Assembly (NCBI GenBank): GCA_003971905.1
Contig: RSEE01000034.1
Location: 586,148 to 650,147 of the forward strand
Direction: 5' to 3'
From: Moniliella sp. 'wahieum'
Taxonomy: Eukaryota > Basidiomycota > Moniliellomycetes > Moniliellales > Moniliellaceae
Length of the DNA: 64,000 nt
Position numbers and translations under genes: made by a program. The notes under the pieces are model-generated. The model did not search any database. It was given only the letters and a program-made list of their open reading frames with translations, and was not told the origin of the DNA. Shown here one piece after another: positions 22,791-34,156 of the stretch. Within the stretch, counting starts at the first letter, position 1, and the number at the start of each line of letters is the position of its first letter.

Positions 22791-23846
22791 TCACGACCGG
22801 CTCGTGGTGCTCATCCCGCACCACCACACCTCCACGTCCGCGCGCTCACCCGTGTCCATAAACGTGATCGACGTCTGGTCCACCGGGTCGGTCCGGACCC
22901 CGCGCTTCTCCATAAAGGAACGGCCAAGGATAACAGGGAAGTACGAATCTTCACACAACATCACCGTGCATGGCACCGCGCGCGATCCCACCTGCACCGG
23001 CCACTTGCCCAGGTTGGTAATCCCATTGTACCCATACGTGCCCGGGGTTGTGTCCTTGGGGATAAAGCGCGTGAGCCAGGGCAAAACTGCGACTGACATA
23101 CACGTGCCGGTACCCTCCTTGAGCATCATGGGCACATCGTGCACGGGACCCAGGCTGCCGCGCAACAGGCGCACGCCCAGTTGGCTGTGAAACTGCTGGA
23201 AGGCCAACTTGTGCGCTGGCGGGGGCAGGGTGCCGTCCTCGGTGGGGGTTTTCTTGCTTCGCATCGACATGGCCTCGGCAGCCGCGTTGCGGGGGTGCGG
23301 CTCGGGGGTAGGACGGGCGCCCAGGGGGGGAGGCGCAGGCGTCGGCGCCGTCGGGTACAGAATGCTGTCCCGCCCGGTGGTCATGTGGGACGCAGCCAGA
23401 GTATGGGTATCGGCGGCTTTGGCGTGGACCGACTCGAGCCGTTGAACCGATACCTTGTCTGCGCCGCCGCGGGTCGAAGCTGCAGCAGCAGCTGGCGCGG
23501 CCGTGACCGTTTCCCCGGCGCCAGGGCCATCGCGAACGGTTTGCGGGGTGCCTGCAGGTGGGGCACCCAGGCGGTTCAGAGGCTCCTTGGCCTGGGGCAG
23601 CGCGGGGCTGTCGAGATAAACCGACTCCTCGGTCAGCTGCTTGACACGGCCCACAAAGATCTCCCAGTCGTCTTCGTCTTCGAGGGTGAACTGCTCGCCG
23701 TGCCAGGCGTAGCGCACCGACGCCCCCTCGGCGGGCACACGGGCCTTCTTGGCGGCGCGGGCGCGCAGGCTGGGAAGCGAGTCGTCGGCGCGGAGGCGCA
23801 GCGCAAAGGGTGGCAGCGGGCCAGGGTGGACGTTGAGGATGGTCAT
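22791..23846 (-). CDS. PB1-like domain plus retropepsin-like (pseudo)protease domain protein
   Basis: No named family recognised. The start MTILNVHPGP (23846) opens a clean frame of about 351 residues. Residues about 1-75 resemble a PB1 domain, ending in an acidic EDEDDWEIFVGRVKQ like the PB1 OPCA region. A disordered Ala/Pro/Thr-rich linker follows to about residue 210. The C-terminal 120 residues look like a retroviral-type aspartic protease fold: KEGTGTCMSV where the catalytic D-T/S-G-A loop should be, then a flap-like stretch, and DSYFPVILGRSFMEKRGV matching the ILGRDFL-type closing motif. At the catalytic position the sequence is GTG, preceded by E, instead of DTG/DSG, so activity is doubtful. 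It could be a domesticated retroelement protease or a cellular adaptor. No frame break is apparent. It is neither adjacent to nor part of a visible transposon. Confidence 0.7.
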   Translation of the reverse strand: MTILNVHPGPLPPFALRLRADDSLPSLRARAAKKARVPAEGASVRYAWHGEQFTLEDEDDWEIFVGRVKQLTEESVYLDSPALPQAKEPLNRLGAPPAGTPQTVRDGPGAGETVTAAPAAAAASTRGGADKVSVQRLESVHAKAADTHTLAASHMTTGRDSILYPTAPTPAPPPLGARPTPEPHPRNAAAEAMSMRSKKTPTEDGTLPPPAHKLAFQQFHSQLGVRLLRGSLGPVHDVPMMLKEGTGTCMSVAVLPWLTRFIPKDTTPGTYGYNGITNLGKWPVQVGSRAVPCTVMLCEDSYFPVILGRSFMEKRGVRTDPVDQTSITFMDTGERADVEVWWCGMSTTSRS

Positions 23847-25234
23847 GGCGAGCCGAACACAAGCACAAGCACAGGTAGACGGCAGGTGGGGGGGCGGACG
23901 AGGGCGAGGGCGAGGGATACACAACCGAACCGCAGCCAGCCCCCAGCCTGGCATCAGATCATCCGAGGCAGCCTGAATATTGAATCCAGATGCGCATGCG
24001 AATTGCCAGTGGATGACGTCAGGGCGTCGGATGAACGCGGGCGATCATCGACATCGCTCAGCGGGCGCTGCTGTGCTGCGCTGTGCTGCGCTGTGCTGCG
24101 CTGTGCTGCGCTGTGCTGCGCTGTGCTGCGGCTGGTAGAATGTCGCTGCACCGGCACGGCGCCAGCCAGCGCCAGCGCCGATGCAGATGATCGCCCGCCG
24201 CATCCCAGCGCTGTGCTGAGTCAGCCCCCGTGGCCCAAGCTGCAGGGCAGCTAGTGCACCCAAATGCGAACGGGAGTTAGGGTTGGGCGCCGGGATCATC
24301 GATCATCGCTGAGGCTCAGCGCTCATCGACATGAATAAAGCAAAGCGTTCAGCAAGATCCAGTCTTGAGGGCCAACATACGCAACAGGTTGCACGGCCAC
24401 TCGCACTGGCTGACACCAGCACCCCTTGGCCAGCATCTTCACCGCTCAATCCGCACCCACCATCCTCGCCAACACGCCCCCTCGTGGGCCTAGCTGTACG
24501 GCTCGACCTACCAACGGATAGTTGCCCCGCCCGTGCTCTTCTATAGTTTATGCTGTGAAATCGTTGTATCCCCCCACACAGTGCGATAGCTTAGCACCAA
24601 CAGACGGAGGGGAAAGGGGAAACGCAAGTTCGGTCGCCGCCCATGGAGAGACCGAAATGTAATGCATCATGCCGCTCTCACGTTTTGCCCGACCTTACGG
24701 TGGGATCGTGTATATCGATCGCAAGCCGAAGACAAAAGACCATTATAGAAAGAGAGAACGCATTGTGAGGGAGAGAGCCAGACACAGTAGCAGGGTGTCC
24801 GTCAGTGCTGCATGCACCAAGGGACATGATAAGGCTGGCAGTGTCCTCGGGGCCAGTGAGCAACAAGTGGAGAGGGAGAGGAGCAGGAGGAAGGTTCCGT
24901 GTGACCGGTGATCCTAGCAGGTCCTAACCTTCGCATATACACACGCCATCCTGCCAGTGCCATTGCTATTTCTCGACCCTTGCCACAATGTCGTATTGTT
25001 TCCGCCCAGGAGCACTTGAGCAGTTACTACCTTCATTCGACGCCAATCGTCCATGCAGACTACGTCTAAACTAACCAGGAATACATGTGATGGATGGGCG
25101 GGCCAGGAAAAGGAGGGCCGAGTACAGACAACGAATGTGGTATACTGAGACTGAAGTGAAGGAGGTAGTCCCACAAAGCAAGAGCGCCCAAACTCCCCTC
25201 TGATCTGACCCTCCCCCAGGCAAAAGACAAACGA
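23847..25234. other. Intergenic region with a 10-bp minisatellite
   Basis: 1.4 kb between two minus-strand genes. It holds the 10-bp repeat listed separately, ATCGATCATCGC at 24298-24309 and a GCTGAGGCTCAGCGCTC cluster at 24308-24324. No protein-like frame was found. Confidence 0.55.
24071..24130. repeat. Perfect 10-bp minisatellite, six copies
   Basis: CTGTGCTGCG is repeated six times without change, about 225 bp upstream of the PB1/retropepsin start. It is embedded in GC-rich sequence with a dispersed GCTGAGC-type motif. Confidence 0.95.
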
Positions 25235-25953
25235 TCACTTGTTGCCCTTTTGAGCCTTGAACTCGGCGTTGGCCTTGTGCAGCTGGTCGGCGATTGACTC
25301 GGCCTTGCGCGTGATGGCCTCCCTTTCCTCATCCTTGTTGGGCTGGGCCGGGCCTTGTCCTGGTTGGCAAGTTGCGCCGCCAAGATCTTGGCATTGCAGT
25401 TGCGCAAGTTTGGCTTGCGCGTTCTACTCCGCCATCGAGGGCGCGCTTGTAAGCGACGGCGGCCTCGGAAAGCTGCTCACACGCCTCCAGTAGCGCCCCG
25501 TTGTACTGGATCTCTGGATCTTCCGGAGAAAGGCGGCGGCCTCCTTAATGTGGTGGATGGCCTTATCGGGGCGTGGGGCACCGACAGCGATACGCATTCG
25601 ATAGGTTCATGTGCGCATCGAAGAAGGCGCGACATCGATCGCATCCTCCCACAGCGTGATGGCGGCCGGCATGTTGCGTTCCGAGTAGTGGCAAATGCCT
25701 AGGTTGTACAGCGCATCCGCATTCTTTTCGTCAATGGCCAGGATGGAGGAGTAGGCATCCTTGGCAGAAGGAATATCGTTCGAGTCCATCGCCTCAAACC
25801 CCAGGCGCAGCAAACGCACGATCCGTGCCTCGGCGGGTCCCGACCCTTGTCCTCTTCGGCGCTGGACAGGGTCGTCGCATAGCGCTGCTGCAACACGGCG
25901 CGCATCGGCAGCGCACGCGGAAGCGCAGACGCAGTCGCGATGCACGTCTTCAT
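25235..25953 (-). CDS. Mitochondrial-type TPR repeat protein
   Basis: I cannot name the family. The start MKTCIATASALPRALPMRAV at 25953 gives a classical mitochondrial presequence ending near QQRYATTLSS. TPR-type helices follow: GFEAMDSNDIPSAKDAYSSI, ALYNLGICHYSERNMPAAI, FDAHMNLSNAY and an EIQYNGALLEACEQLSEAAV unit. The C-terminus is Lys/Glu-rich and ends AEFKAQKGNK. About 240 residues. The frame changes at least four times (near 25830, 25620, 25580 and 25380). In each case the next frame continues sensible TPR text, so base loss is likely. TPR proteins act as scaffolds; a mitochondrial location is inferred from the presequence only. Confidence 0.75.
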
Positions 25954-26344
25954 CTGCGCACGCGTCGCGCCGACGACAGCACGCAGAGAGGAAAGGCAGT
26001 GCACGTTGCATGGCTGCTGCTGCTGGTGGCAACGGAGCGAGGGGCGCGTCGTGCCGCACAAGGGGGTCGGGGGGGGGGGGAGAAAGAAAGAAGGTGGCGG
26101 AAGAAGTGGCATCACCTGTATTCCGCCCTCCCACCCCACATCCGCCAGGCCTTGGCCCTCCCTCGAAAGAAGCATTACAACTAGGGGGGCTGTGGGTCGG
26201 TCTCTCCACGCTCCCGCTCAGCGCACTCATCCCTATCCATATCTCGGTAACGCTATGCGCCATACAACACATCTGTCTCCACGCTGGGACTGGGATGGGA
26301 TCGAGGGGCACATGGGTAAAGTACATGGCAAACGAATGCAGTGT
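25954..26344. other. Spacer between TPR gene and CCT1
   Basis: About 390 bp containing the TPR gene promoter and the CCT1 3' flank. It includes a G run at about 26069-26080. No gene seen. Confidence 0.5.
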
Positions 26345-28109
26345 TTACTCGAGGCCAGCATGCGGGTCCTCCATCGGCTCGTCTGGCTGCACCGTGATCG
26401 CATCGTCGATCCGCAACAGCCCCGTCGCCGCCTCCAGCGCCGACTTGAGCGAGCGCACCTTGGACACTGTCGGCTCCAACACCCGCCTTGAGGTTGTCGC
26501 GGATGGTGCCGTTGAGCAGGTCCAGACCGTAGAAACGCAAGTTCTTCTTGGGGTCCCCGGCGCTGGCCACCTGCGCCGCATTGTGGTACGCGCGCAACTT
26601 GGCCACTAGCTCGGTGCTGTCCTTGGCTGCGTTGACCGCAAGTTGTTTGGGAATGACGAGCAGCGCATTGGCAAATTCAGCAATGGCCAACTGCTCCCTG
26701 CTGCCCAGCGTGGTGGCAAAGTTCTCGAGGTAAATGTTCAAGGCCGTCTCGACTGCGCCACCGCCGGGAACGACCGAACCACTCTCGAGCGTACGCTTGA
26801 TGACCGACAAGCTGTCGTGCAGAGACCGCTCCATCTCGTCCAATGCATAGTCGTTCGCGCCACGAAGAACGATCGAGGAGCTGGAAACGGTCTTGGTCCC
26901 CTTGACCAGGATAAGCTCGTCGTCGGAAATGCGTTCCTGCACCACCTCCTCCGCCGTACCAAGGTAAGAGGCCTCATACGTCTCCTCCCCATCCAAGTTG
27001 GCCAACGAGCTGATCAATTGTCCTCCGGTCGCCTTGGCAATCCGGCGCAAGTCTTCTTTCGGCACCGACGAACACCCATCGCACCTGCCTCGACAAATTC
27101 CTTGAGGACCAAGTCGTCGATGCCCTTGGTCGTCAGCACAACGTTCCCCGGCCGCCAGGATCTTGCGCACGCGCTCCAACGCAATCTCGCTCTCCCTTGC
27201 CCGGATTTTCTCCAACTGGTCTGGGTCGTCAATGGTGATGTGGACGCCCATGTGCATGCGCTGCTTGGTAAGGTTCATGTCCAAGCACGCAATCTTCGCC
27301 CCCGTGATGCGCTTCTTCATTGCCTGTGAGGCCACGGTACAGTTCAGCGCGTACCCCGAGACAAAGAGGGATTCGCGCGCCGATTTTCCATGTGCTTTCA
27401 GCACATTGACTGCCTTGGGAAGGGGTACTTGATCTCCCCGCGCGGGTGATCGTCTGACAGCCAGCATGCGTCGACGGCCAGCTTAGCGAAAAAGTCATCG
27501 TCCGAGCCAATGATCTTGGACGACATGCTCGTCTTGGCCACATTGATCAGCGACTCCTTCCCCAGCGCATCCACCTTGGTACTAAGCTGGTCTTGAAGGA
27601 ACTTGATGGCTTCCTTGCAGGCCAAGCGGTACCCAGTGATGATCGTCGTGGGGTGCACCTTGGCCTTGACCAGCTCGTTGGCCCGACGCAGCAGCTCAGC
27701 CGCCACAATGACCACGGACGTTGTGCCATCCCCTACCTCCTTGTCCTGCTGCTGGGCCAGCTCAACCAGGATGCGGCCGGCAGGCTGGTTGACCTCCAGC
27801 AGCTGCAGGATAGTGGCCCCGTCATTCGAAATGGTCACATCGCCAATATCGTCAACCAGCATCCTGTGCGCGCGAGTCAGTACCTGCACCTGCACCTGCA
27901 CCTGTGCGACGCCACCGTCGCAGCCGCAAGAAATGACAACAGAAGACCACGTACTTGTCCAGCCCCACCGGGCCCAGGCTGGTCTTGACAATGTTGGCGA
28001 TCGTCTGGGCCGCAAGCACGTTCTGGTCGCGGATCTCGGCGCCCGAGAGGCGGGAGCCGCCAATGAAGAGGCCAGCAGTGCGCGGGTCCTTGGCAAAGAG
28101 CTGCGCCAT
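26345..28109 (-). CDS. CCT1: T-complex protein 1 subunit alpha (CCT1/TCP1)
   Basis: A subunit of the cytosolic chaperonin CCT, which folds actin and tubulin. Group II chaperonin motifs are present: GPVGLDKM (rebuilt across the 27864-27954 intron), DIGDVTISNDGATILQLLEV, DKEVGDGTTSVVIVAAELL, KTSMSSKIIG, GYALNCTVASQ, KIACLDMNL, VPGGGAVETAL, SREQLAIAEFANALLVIP and a C-terminal VRSLKSALEAATGLLRIDDA. KIACLDMNL, VEAGAMGVRR and the C-terminal segment match the alpha subunit best. The start is MAQLFAKDPR at 28109. Frame breaks lie near 27440, 27150, 27065 and 26490; at each the family sequence resumes in another frame. The intron contains a CCTGCA hexamer repeat. About 560 residues. Confidence 0.95.
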
Positions 28110-28698
28110 GGTCGGGGGGGCGATGGCAAGAACAAAGCCAACGCGCCGCCGCCGCCGAAGACGGGACGCCGCGCCGAAGCCAGCGGAATTCGGCTTACGT
28201 ACATGCACCACACCGGTGCATCACAGCATCACCGGTTGGCGCATGTCACGTGCCGCCTCGGCGCAGTGCAACACCGGCTCGCGGGGCGCCTCACGCCTCC
28301 GGTAATCAATGCTACATTGTACCATCTGCTATCGGTGCGTACGGGCTGACAAGCGACACTGAGATGTGGCGGGGAGCGTGCTCCGCGATCGTTGAATTGC
28401 GTGAAAGGGTTTGAACAGCGACGCACAGCGTCCATGTTCAGGAGAGGGTTGCGTTCGACACGGGGGGCAGCACACAAGAACGTGCATGGAATGAAAGGGA
28501 AGGGGTAGTGTAGAGAGGGGCAAGGGCGGACCGTGAACGGTCGTGAAGTACCAGTACATGGGGGTCAAACTGTTGCCAGCAACAGTTGATGACAGGCCAT
28601 GCCTGTGCGCATTTACAAGCCGGTTCCAGCCGGCTCCAAGATCAACTACGAATGGACTTGCCTCCAGGGCGTTCCGAGACGAGATGAAATGTAGGTGG
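28110..28698. other. Intergenic region between CCT1 and chitinase
   Basis: About 590 bp containing the CCT1 promoter and the chitinase 3' flank. No convincing coding frame or motif. Confidence 0.5.
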
Positions 28699-30074
28699 CT
28701 ACCAGCCGGCGGCTTGCTTGGCCGTTTGGAGCATGGACGGAGTGAGATGCGGGTATTGCCAGAAGACCATACCGGCGTCCCAGCCTTGGCCACGGGCCGA
28801 GGAAAGGCACTGGCCCAAAGCTGAGGACGCCATGTACCCGCTCGAGGCGTCGGCCGTGGTGGCAGGCTTGCCCACGACCAACTTGCTGAGCGGGATGTGT
28901 TCATTCTGACTAATCTCAAAGATGGAAGAGCCAGGGCAGGTGCCACCAGAAGAATGCAAGAGACTGTTGCAAGACTCGTACATCCCTGCACCTTGGTTGT
29001 ACGTTTGCACCAAAACGCGTCAATCGGCGCAACATCCTTGACCTGAGAATAAATCTTGCTGTACCCGGCGCCCCACTGGCATTGCGAACTAAAGTAGGGC
29101 GCTTGCGGCGCGTGGGTAATGACATACTGACCCTCGGGAAGCTGCTTGCGCAGCGTCTTTTGCAGCGTCACCAACCAGTTCACCGCCTGACCATTGAGGA
29201 AGGAGGACGAGTCCTCAAAGTCCACGTCCACCCCATCCAAATCATATTGCTTGACAAACTGCGCCAGCTGGTTGGCCGTTTGCGTCGCATCTTTGCCCTC
29301 CAACACGGGGTAGTCCGTCGACCCAAATGCGGAAACGAGAATCTTGACGCCAGCTTGGGCGTAGGCCTGTTTGATCTGCTTGCGCTCAGACGCACTGGCT
29401 TGGCTCCAGGCCATCGCAGCGTCCACGGGACCCGAGGTGGTGGTCCAAAACGCAAGAATGTAATGGGTCAATCCCTTAGGCGGCTCGGAGGGGATGCCGT
29501 TGGATTGCCACGAGTCACCGTACACGGCAAACCGACTTGCCATTGGATCCCGAACCACCCGAACCGCCTGAGCCACCGGAACTTGAGCCCGAGCCCGAGC
29601 CCGAGCCCGAGCCCCAGCCAGAGCTTGCACTGGAACCGGAGCCAGAACCAGAGCCTGCACCCCATGATGCGGACGAGTGTGAAGCGGAGGAGGACTTGCT
29701 TCCCCACGGATGGGAGCGGGTGCCAGACTTGGAACCCGAGTTGCTAGCCCAATGGAGTCCGCCCGACGACGAGGCCGCCTGGGACGAAGTGGGCGCGGAG
29801 GTTGAGCTAGAAGAGGCGGAGCGGGTACGGCGTGAGGTAGTCCACGATGGCTTGGAGGAGTGGGACCAGCCCGAGGAGAGGAGGAGGAGGATGGGGACGA
29901 GGAAGAAGAAGAGGAGGCACCGGACGGGGTGATCCAGGAGGTGCGGTGGGGGCGGCAGCGCCGTGCGCTACGGCGGGCGTGGCGCGCGGGCAACTGCATC
30001 GGAGGCATGTCGTGGACGGCATGGGCACAGATAGCCGCACACAGTGTGGCAAGGAGGAGGAAGAGAAGACGCAT
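28699..30074 (-). CDS. Secreted GH18 chitinase
   Basis: A glycoside hydrolase family 18 enzyme that cleaves chitin, probably for wall remodelling or nutrition. The start MRLLFLLLATLCAAICAHA at 30074 gives a clear signal peptide. A Ser/Pro-rich stretch and a Gly-Ser linker (frame-shifted, about 29540-29620) follow, and then the catalytic domain from FAVYGDSWQSNGIP. The GH18 signature is DLDGVDVDFED, with the acid/base Glu present. AFWTTTSGPV, APQAPYFSSQCQWG and GMVFWQYPHLTP support the fold. The stop follows KQAAGW. Frame breaks: near 29020, where GCG TTT TTG has lost a T (a five-T run reads four), and at both ends of the Gly-Ser linker. No chitin-binding module is visible. About 458 residues. 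Confidence 0.92.
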
Positions 30075-31539
30075 TCTGAGAGGAAGGGAAGAGCGGAGGG
30101 CAGAGGGGGAGCAGAGAGGACGGAGGGCACCAGGCCGGAGAGAGAGATTGGGGTATGCGAGGGAGGGGAGGCACCAGGCCAAGGAAGCAAAAGTAGGGAA
30201 AGGAGCACGACCGGCGCGCAGAGGGGGAGAAGAGGTGTCGAGAGACGAGAGGTGGTGGAGGGACGAGGGAAGAGAGGAAGCTGGAGGCGCCATCGCAGTC
30301 GGGCTAGCTGGGGGGGGTGAGCCTCACCTCGGCCTCACCGCGCAGTACACGTAGGGTTACGTGGGCTTGGAACGGCGGGTGGAAAGTGGAGAGTGGCGCC
30401 GCGCCGGGTCCTCGCATCGTCGTTGGAGGGTGGGCCTGTGTGGTTGGGATCTGGGGTCTGAGAAGGGTGGGGCACGGGTTATGCACTGGGGCAGTCAGCG
30501 TGTGGCTTGTGGCTGGTCGAGGCGCGCACATCCGGAGAGATCCGCGCGAGGCCCGAGGCGAGCCACGGTTGCGTTGCCACTCTTCGTCACTAGCCACTAG
30601 CCACTAGCCACTAGTCAACTAGCCAGCCCTCAGGCCTCGGGCCTCTCGCGCTCTGGCGCCTGCCGTGGAGCCTTGGGCAGCAGAGCGCAGTGCTTCTGCC
30701 CCGTGTCGTCATTCGCCCGGCCCCTCGCAGCCGACTGGCGCTGTGCGGCTGCTGATGAGACAGGATGCGTGATGCGTGGCAGGATTAGGGGTCGGCAGTG
30801 GGGCGGCCTGCTGGGCCCCCTTCGGCCCCTGTGGGCTCTGTTAGGCCTTGGGTACGTTTGGCTCTGAGTGCCCAGGGCCTGCCTGTTTGGGCAAGACGAG
30901 CCGCCCCAACCAGCATCGTTACTGGGTACTGGCCCACTGTGGCCAGTGGCACGAGTCATTATGCGGGTGCCCTCCGCTTCGTCCCGGAGTCGCCGGCCCA
31001 CCTGTCTCCCCGGACCCACCGACCGAGAGATATCCGCCGGTGTCTCCGGGAGTGGCCAATGACACTACCATCCCAACAGTCTTTCCACTGAGGGCCTTGC
31101 GAGACCCAGGCTACTACGCACCAGGCCCATATGCGGGAGCACAGGACTATAGGAGTATAGGCGCATCTCCTACATTGTCTTTTTTACCGTCGCCGTGGTA
31201 GCACAAAAGGGTGCACTTCATGCGGACTATCATCTGTGGGCGGAAAGAAGACTGGTGCACAACGAGCGAATACAAGTTTGACAAGATGTCCAAGTGCCAC
31301 AGAGAGCGGTAGGCCGACCGAGAGAGCATCAATGCCGACCCAGCAACGGCGAACACGTCTTCTCTTGTCCCAGCCATCTTTCGGTCAAGTTTCTGGGACG
31401 GAGCATCCGGTTGATGGGCGGAGGGGGGGAACCAAGTGCGTCTATGCTGACATGGTACACTCTACTGGGATCCAGCAACAAAGAGAGAAATGATCGTGGA
31501 CAATAGGTTCGACAGCCATGGGAAAGAAAGAAGGGTGGT
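30075..31539. other. Intergenic region with CACTAGC heptamer array
   Basis: 1.46 kb between the chitinase promoter and the 3' end of the PI4-kinase gene. It carries the heptamer array at 30588-30615. Open frames here lack protein character. Confidence 0.5.
30588..30615. repeat. Heptamer array CACTAGC x3 then CACTAGT
   Basis: Four tandem 7-bp units; the last changes its final base to T, which makes ACTAGT as in the array at 3376-3396. Confidence 0.9.
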
Positions 31540-34156
31540 TTAGTACCACGAGAGAAGGGCGCGGCTCGAGTCGTCTACCACCCGTTCCACAGCCACCTGC
31601 ATCGGTTCGGGTCCCGGACGCGGATGAGGCAGCGAAAAGCGGTGGACGAACCTGCCCCACGAGGAGCTCGAGTCACGCCGTCGACGGGGAACGTGGCCCT
31701 GGGCCGACTGGGGCCGCGCCGGCAACGATACAATCGATGCATCCAACCCCGGCTCCTCTGGGGCGCACGAGCCAATCCTAAGTGCATCGAGTGCGACAGG
31801 TCGGGCCGTTCCGACCGTTCCATCTGGTCCAGTACGTCGATCCCACGCGCTGCCGTCCTCGTCGAGGAGGAAACAGGGTCGAGTGGCGCCTCGGGCCCAA
31901 ACGCACCCGCCAGAGGAGGCGAGGAAGTTGTGATCCGAAGCGCGTCCGCCTGATGTCCCAAACTGGGGGGGGGGGGGCAGATGGGGCAAAGGTCTGCCCA
32001 TGGCGAATGGCAAGTTTGGCCAGGTCCGTCTGCAGCACATACGCCGTGTCTGCCACCCATGCATCTTCCGATGGCTCGGCACCAACACATTGGGCAAACA
32101 GTTCGCCGGGCGTTATGTCTCTCATATCCATCTTGACCAACTTCTTCATCCGCGCACACAACTCAATAGGACCTGGACTGTGTCAGCATGGGACCGTCCG
32201 ATGTAGCGTGGGGACGGGGGAAGGAACGTACCATCTCCTGGGCTCTGCAGACTTAGGATCAAGTTGCATGCTTGTCCCTTGAGAACCGCCATCTGTTTGA
32301 GGAACAAAGCCTGAGAGAAAAACTCGTCGGTGGCAAAGATTTCGCGAAGCCCCTCCACGAGTTCAAACCACCACTGCGGATCTAAGAGAAGGGGCAGCAG
32401 CCGTTCCCGTAGTGCCTTGGAAAACGGACGACCCACCATATCGATCGGCAACCAGAGCCATCCGAAGGGGTATTCGCGCATTCCTGCCGGATGGGCATGG
32501 GGGAAGGAGAGAGACGAATCAATGGCGCCAATCTTCATCTCCAATGCACCGGTGGCCGTGTGCACGCAGCGCACCATGGCATTGTCCAAGCCGCGATCGG
32601 TGTTGCGCATGAGGTAGTCGAGCACCACAGAGCTGCTCCAACTGGAGGCGGAAGCTGTCCATCAGCGCGGGTGTCCAGGTGAACTCGTCGAGCGGAACGT
32701 GGGTCGAGAGGGGGGGGTATGGGACCCACTGCGCGAACTTCCTTCGCCGGAAGGTGGAACAGCGAGGGAGTCGGCATGAGCATGAGCATGGGCATGAGCA
32801 TGGGCATGGGCATGGCATGGGCATGAGCATGGGCATGCGCATGGGCATGGGCATGCGCATGGGCATGGGAGAGGGTCGGAGCAGGGGCATGGGAATGACC
32901 ATGAGAGCGCTCGCGCTCCCTCTCCAATTCGCGCTCACGTTCCCGTGCCTCCTCAGCAGGCGATGCAACATGCTTCCCCGACAGAGAAGAAGGTACTTGG
33001 CTGCGGTCATGCAGTGCCGCAAACGAGCTTTGGACTTGCGTCGTGCTTTGCGGTGGGCCGCCAGCTCCTCCTTCATGTCGTGTTCCAGCAGCCGCTGGTC
33101 GGCCCGACTAGGCCAAGGATGGGCTCGCAAAAAGTCGCTCATGTTGATAAAGCCATGGAGGAACTGCTGGTAGCTCCCCACCTTCTCCGGGAGCGTGCCG
33201 CCTCCCGCCAGGCCGCCCGCATTGACAACGCTTGCCGGTCAGCGTATGTGTAGTATAAGGCGGGGGAGAAGGGTGACGAGCCGCGTGGCCGGGACAATGT
33301 GCAACCCAGCATGTCGTCCAGGAAGGAAGCACCAGCCTCACTCAAGTAGGAAAAGTTGGGCAGCAAACAGGCACGGCCCATGGCCCACCAAAAGTACTTT
33401 CGCAAAAACTGCCGCTTGGGATTCAAGTTCCCATACGGCTCTTCGTCCTTGGGCTTGAACACGCCCACTGTCATGGTCACCCACCGCTCCCCGCCGTCGG
33501 ACTCGGTGTCGGATTCGTCCCCGCTTTCCACGTCGTAGGGAACTGGCACTCGAGCACGGGCAAAGTACGAGCCACTGGAGCCCTTGGCAATCATCTTGGG
33601 CTGCACACCCTGCTGAATCGCTTGTCGCACCGCGCCGATCTCAGCAAGGAACTGCGCTCCATCCGCCGCCCGGGGCAGACGGTAGGGCCGCGCACGCTGC
33701 ACCTGCGACGCGGTGCCTGCCACGGGGGTGATCTGCCGTTCGTCTCTCCTGGAGGGCAGGACAGTGTCATCGTCGCCTACGCCGGCGGCCAAACGGATGC
33801 CGCCCCGGCCAAAACACTCAGCACGGCGGCAGGTCCCTTGGGGCGGGGACGCTCGGTGCTGCTGGCGCTGTGACGGCGCTGGCGGTGGTCGGTGGGGTCG
33901 GTGGGATGGGGCGTGAAGCGCTGGGAAATCGCGTCCCTCCACCGGCGCAGCTTGGCGTCGAGGTCGGTGTTGAGCGCGGCATCGCTCCAGGCGGTGGAGC
34001 TGGGGGTGGAGTCGGCGATGGAGGGGGGCGCGAGGAGCGGCGTGCGCTCCTGCGGATCGTCGCCGGGCCGTGGCTTGGGGAGCATGGGCGCGGGAGGAGG
34101 TGCGGTGGGGGGGAGCGGGAGGACTGGGCGCCCGAGCAGCTGCTACTCTGGGCCAT
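31540..34156 (-). CDS. Type II phosphatidylinositol 4-kinase (Lsb6/PI4K2)
   Basis: The enzyme phosphorylates phosphatidylinositol at position 4 on Golgi, endosomal and vacuolar membranes. Family text: KGSSGSYFARARVPVP and VFKPKDEEPYGNLNPKRQFL (ATP-binding lobe), RACLLPNFSYLSEAGASFLD, ALYYTYADRQA, then the catalytic-lobe VVLDYLMRNTDRGLDNAM, MKIGAIDSSLSFPHAHPAG and EYPFGWLWLPIDMVGRPFSK. The start MAQSSSCSGAQSS at 34156 is followed by an ERTPLLAPP stretch. Between the lobes is an unusual charged and His-Ala repeat insert (about 32730-32950). A probable intron follows LQSPGDG (about 32170-32230). The C-terminus is low-complexity, ending near LLSWY. At least four frame breaks are present (C run near 34100, then near 33300, 32650 and 31960). 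About 850 residues, longer than yeast Lsb6. Confidence 0.92.
32774..32870 (-). repeat. Hexamer repeat encoding a His-Ala tract
   Basis: Imperfect GCATGG/GCATGA/GCATGC hexamers. Read on the minus strand in the likely PI4-kinase frame they encode alternating His and Ala, roughly 15 His-Ala pairs, with one break in period near 32815. The other frames would give Met-Pro or Pro-Cys. Confidence 0.85.

Noticed and set aside
22791-23846. PB1/retropepsin gene as part of an LTR retrotransposon
   Set aside because: No reverse transcriptase, integrase or flanking LTR was found nearby; it reads as a stand-alone gene with its own linker.
29540-29620. Plus-strand (Pro-Glu)n protein frame
   Set aside because: It is the antisense reading of the Gly-Ser linker of the secreted chitinase.
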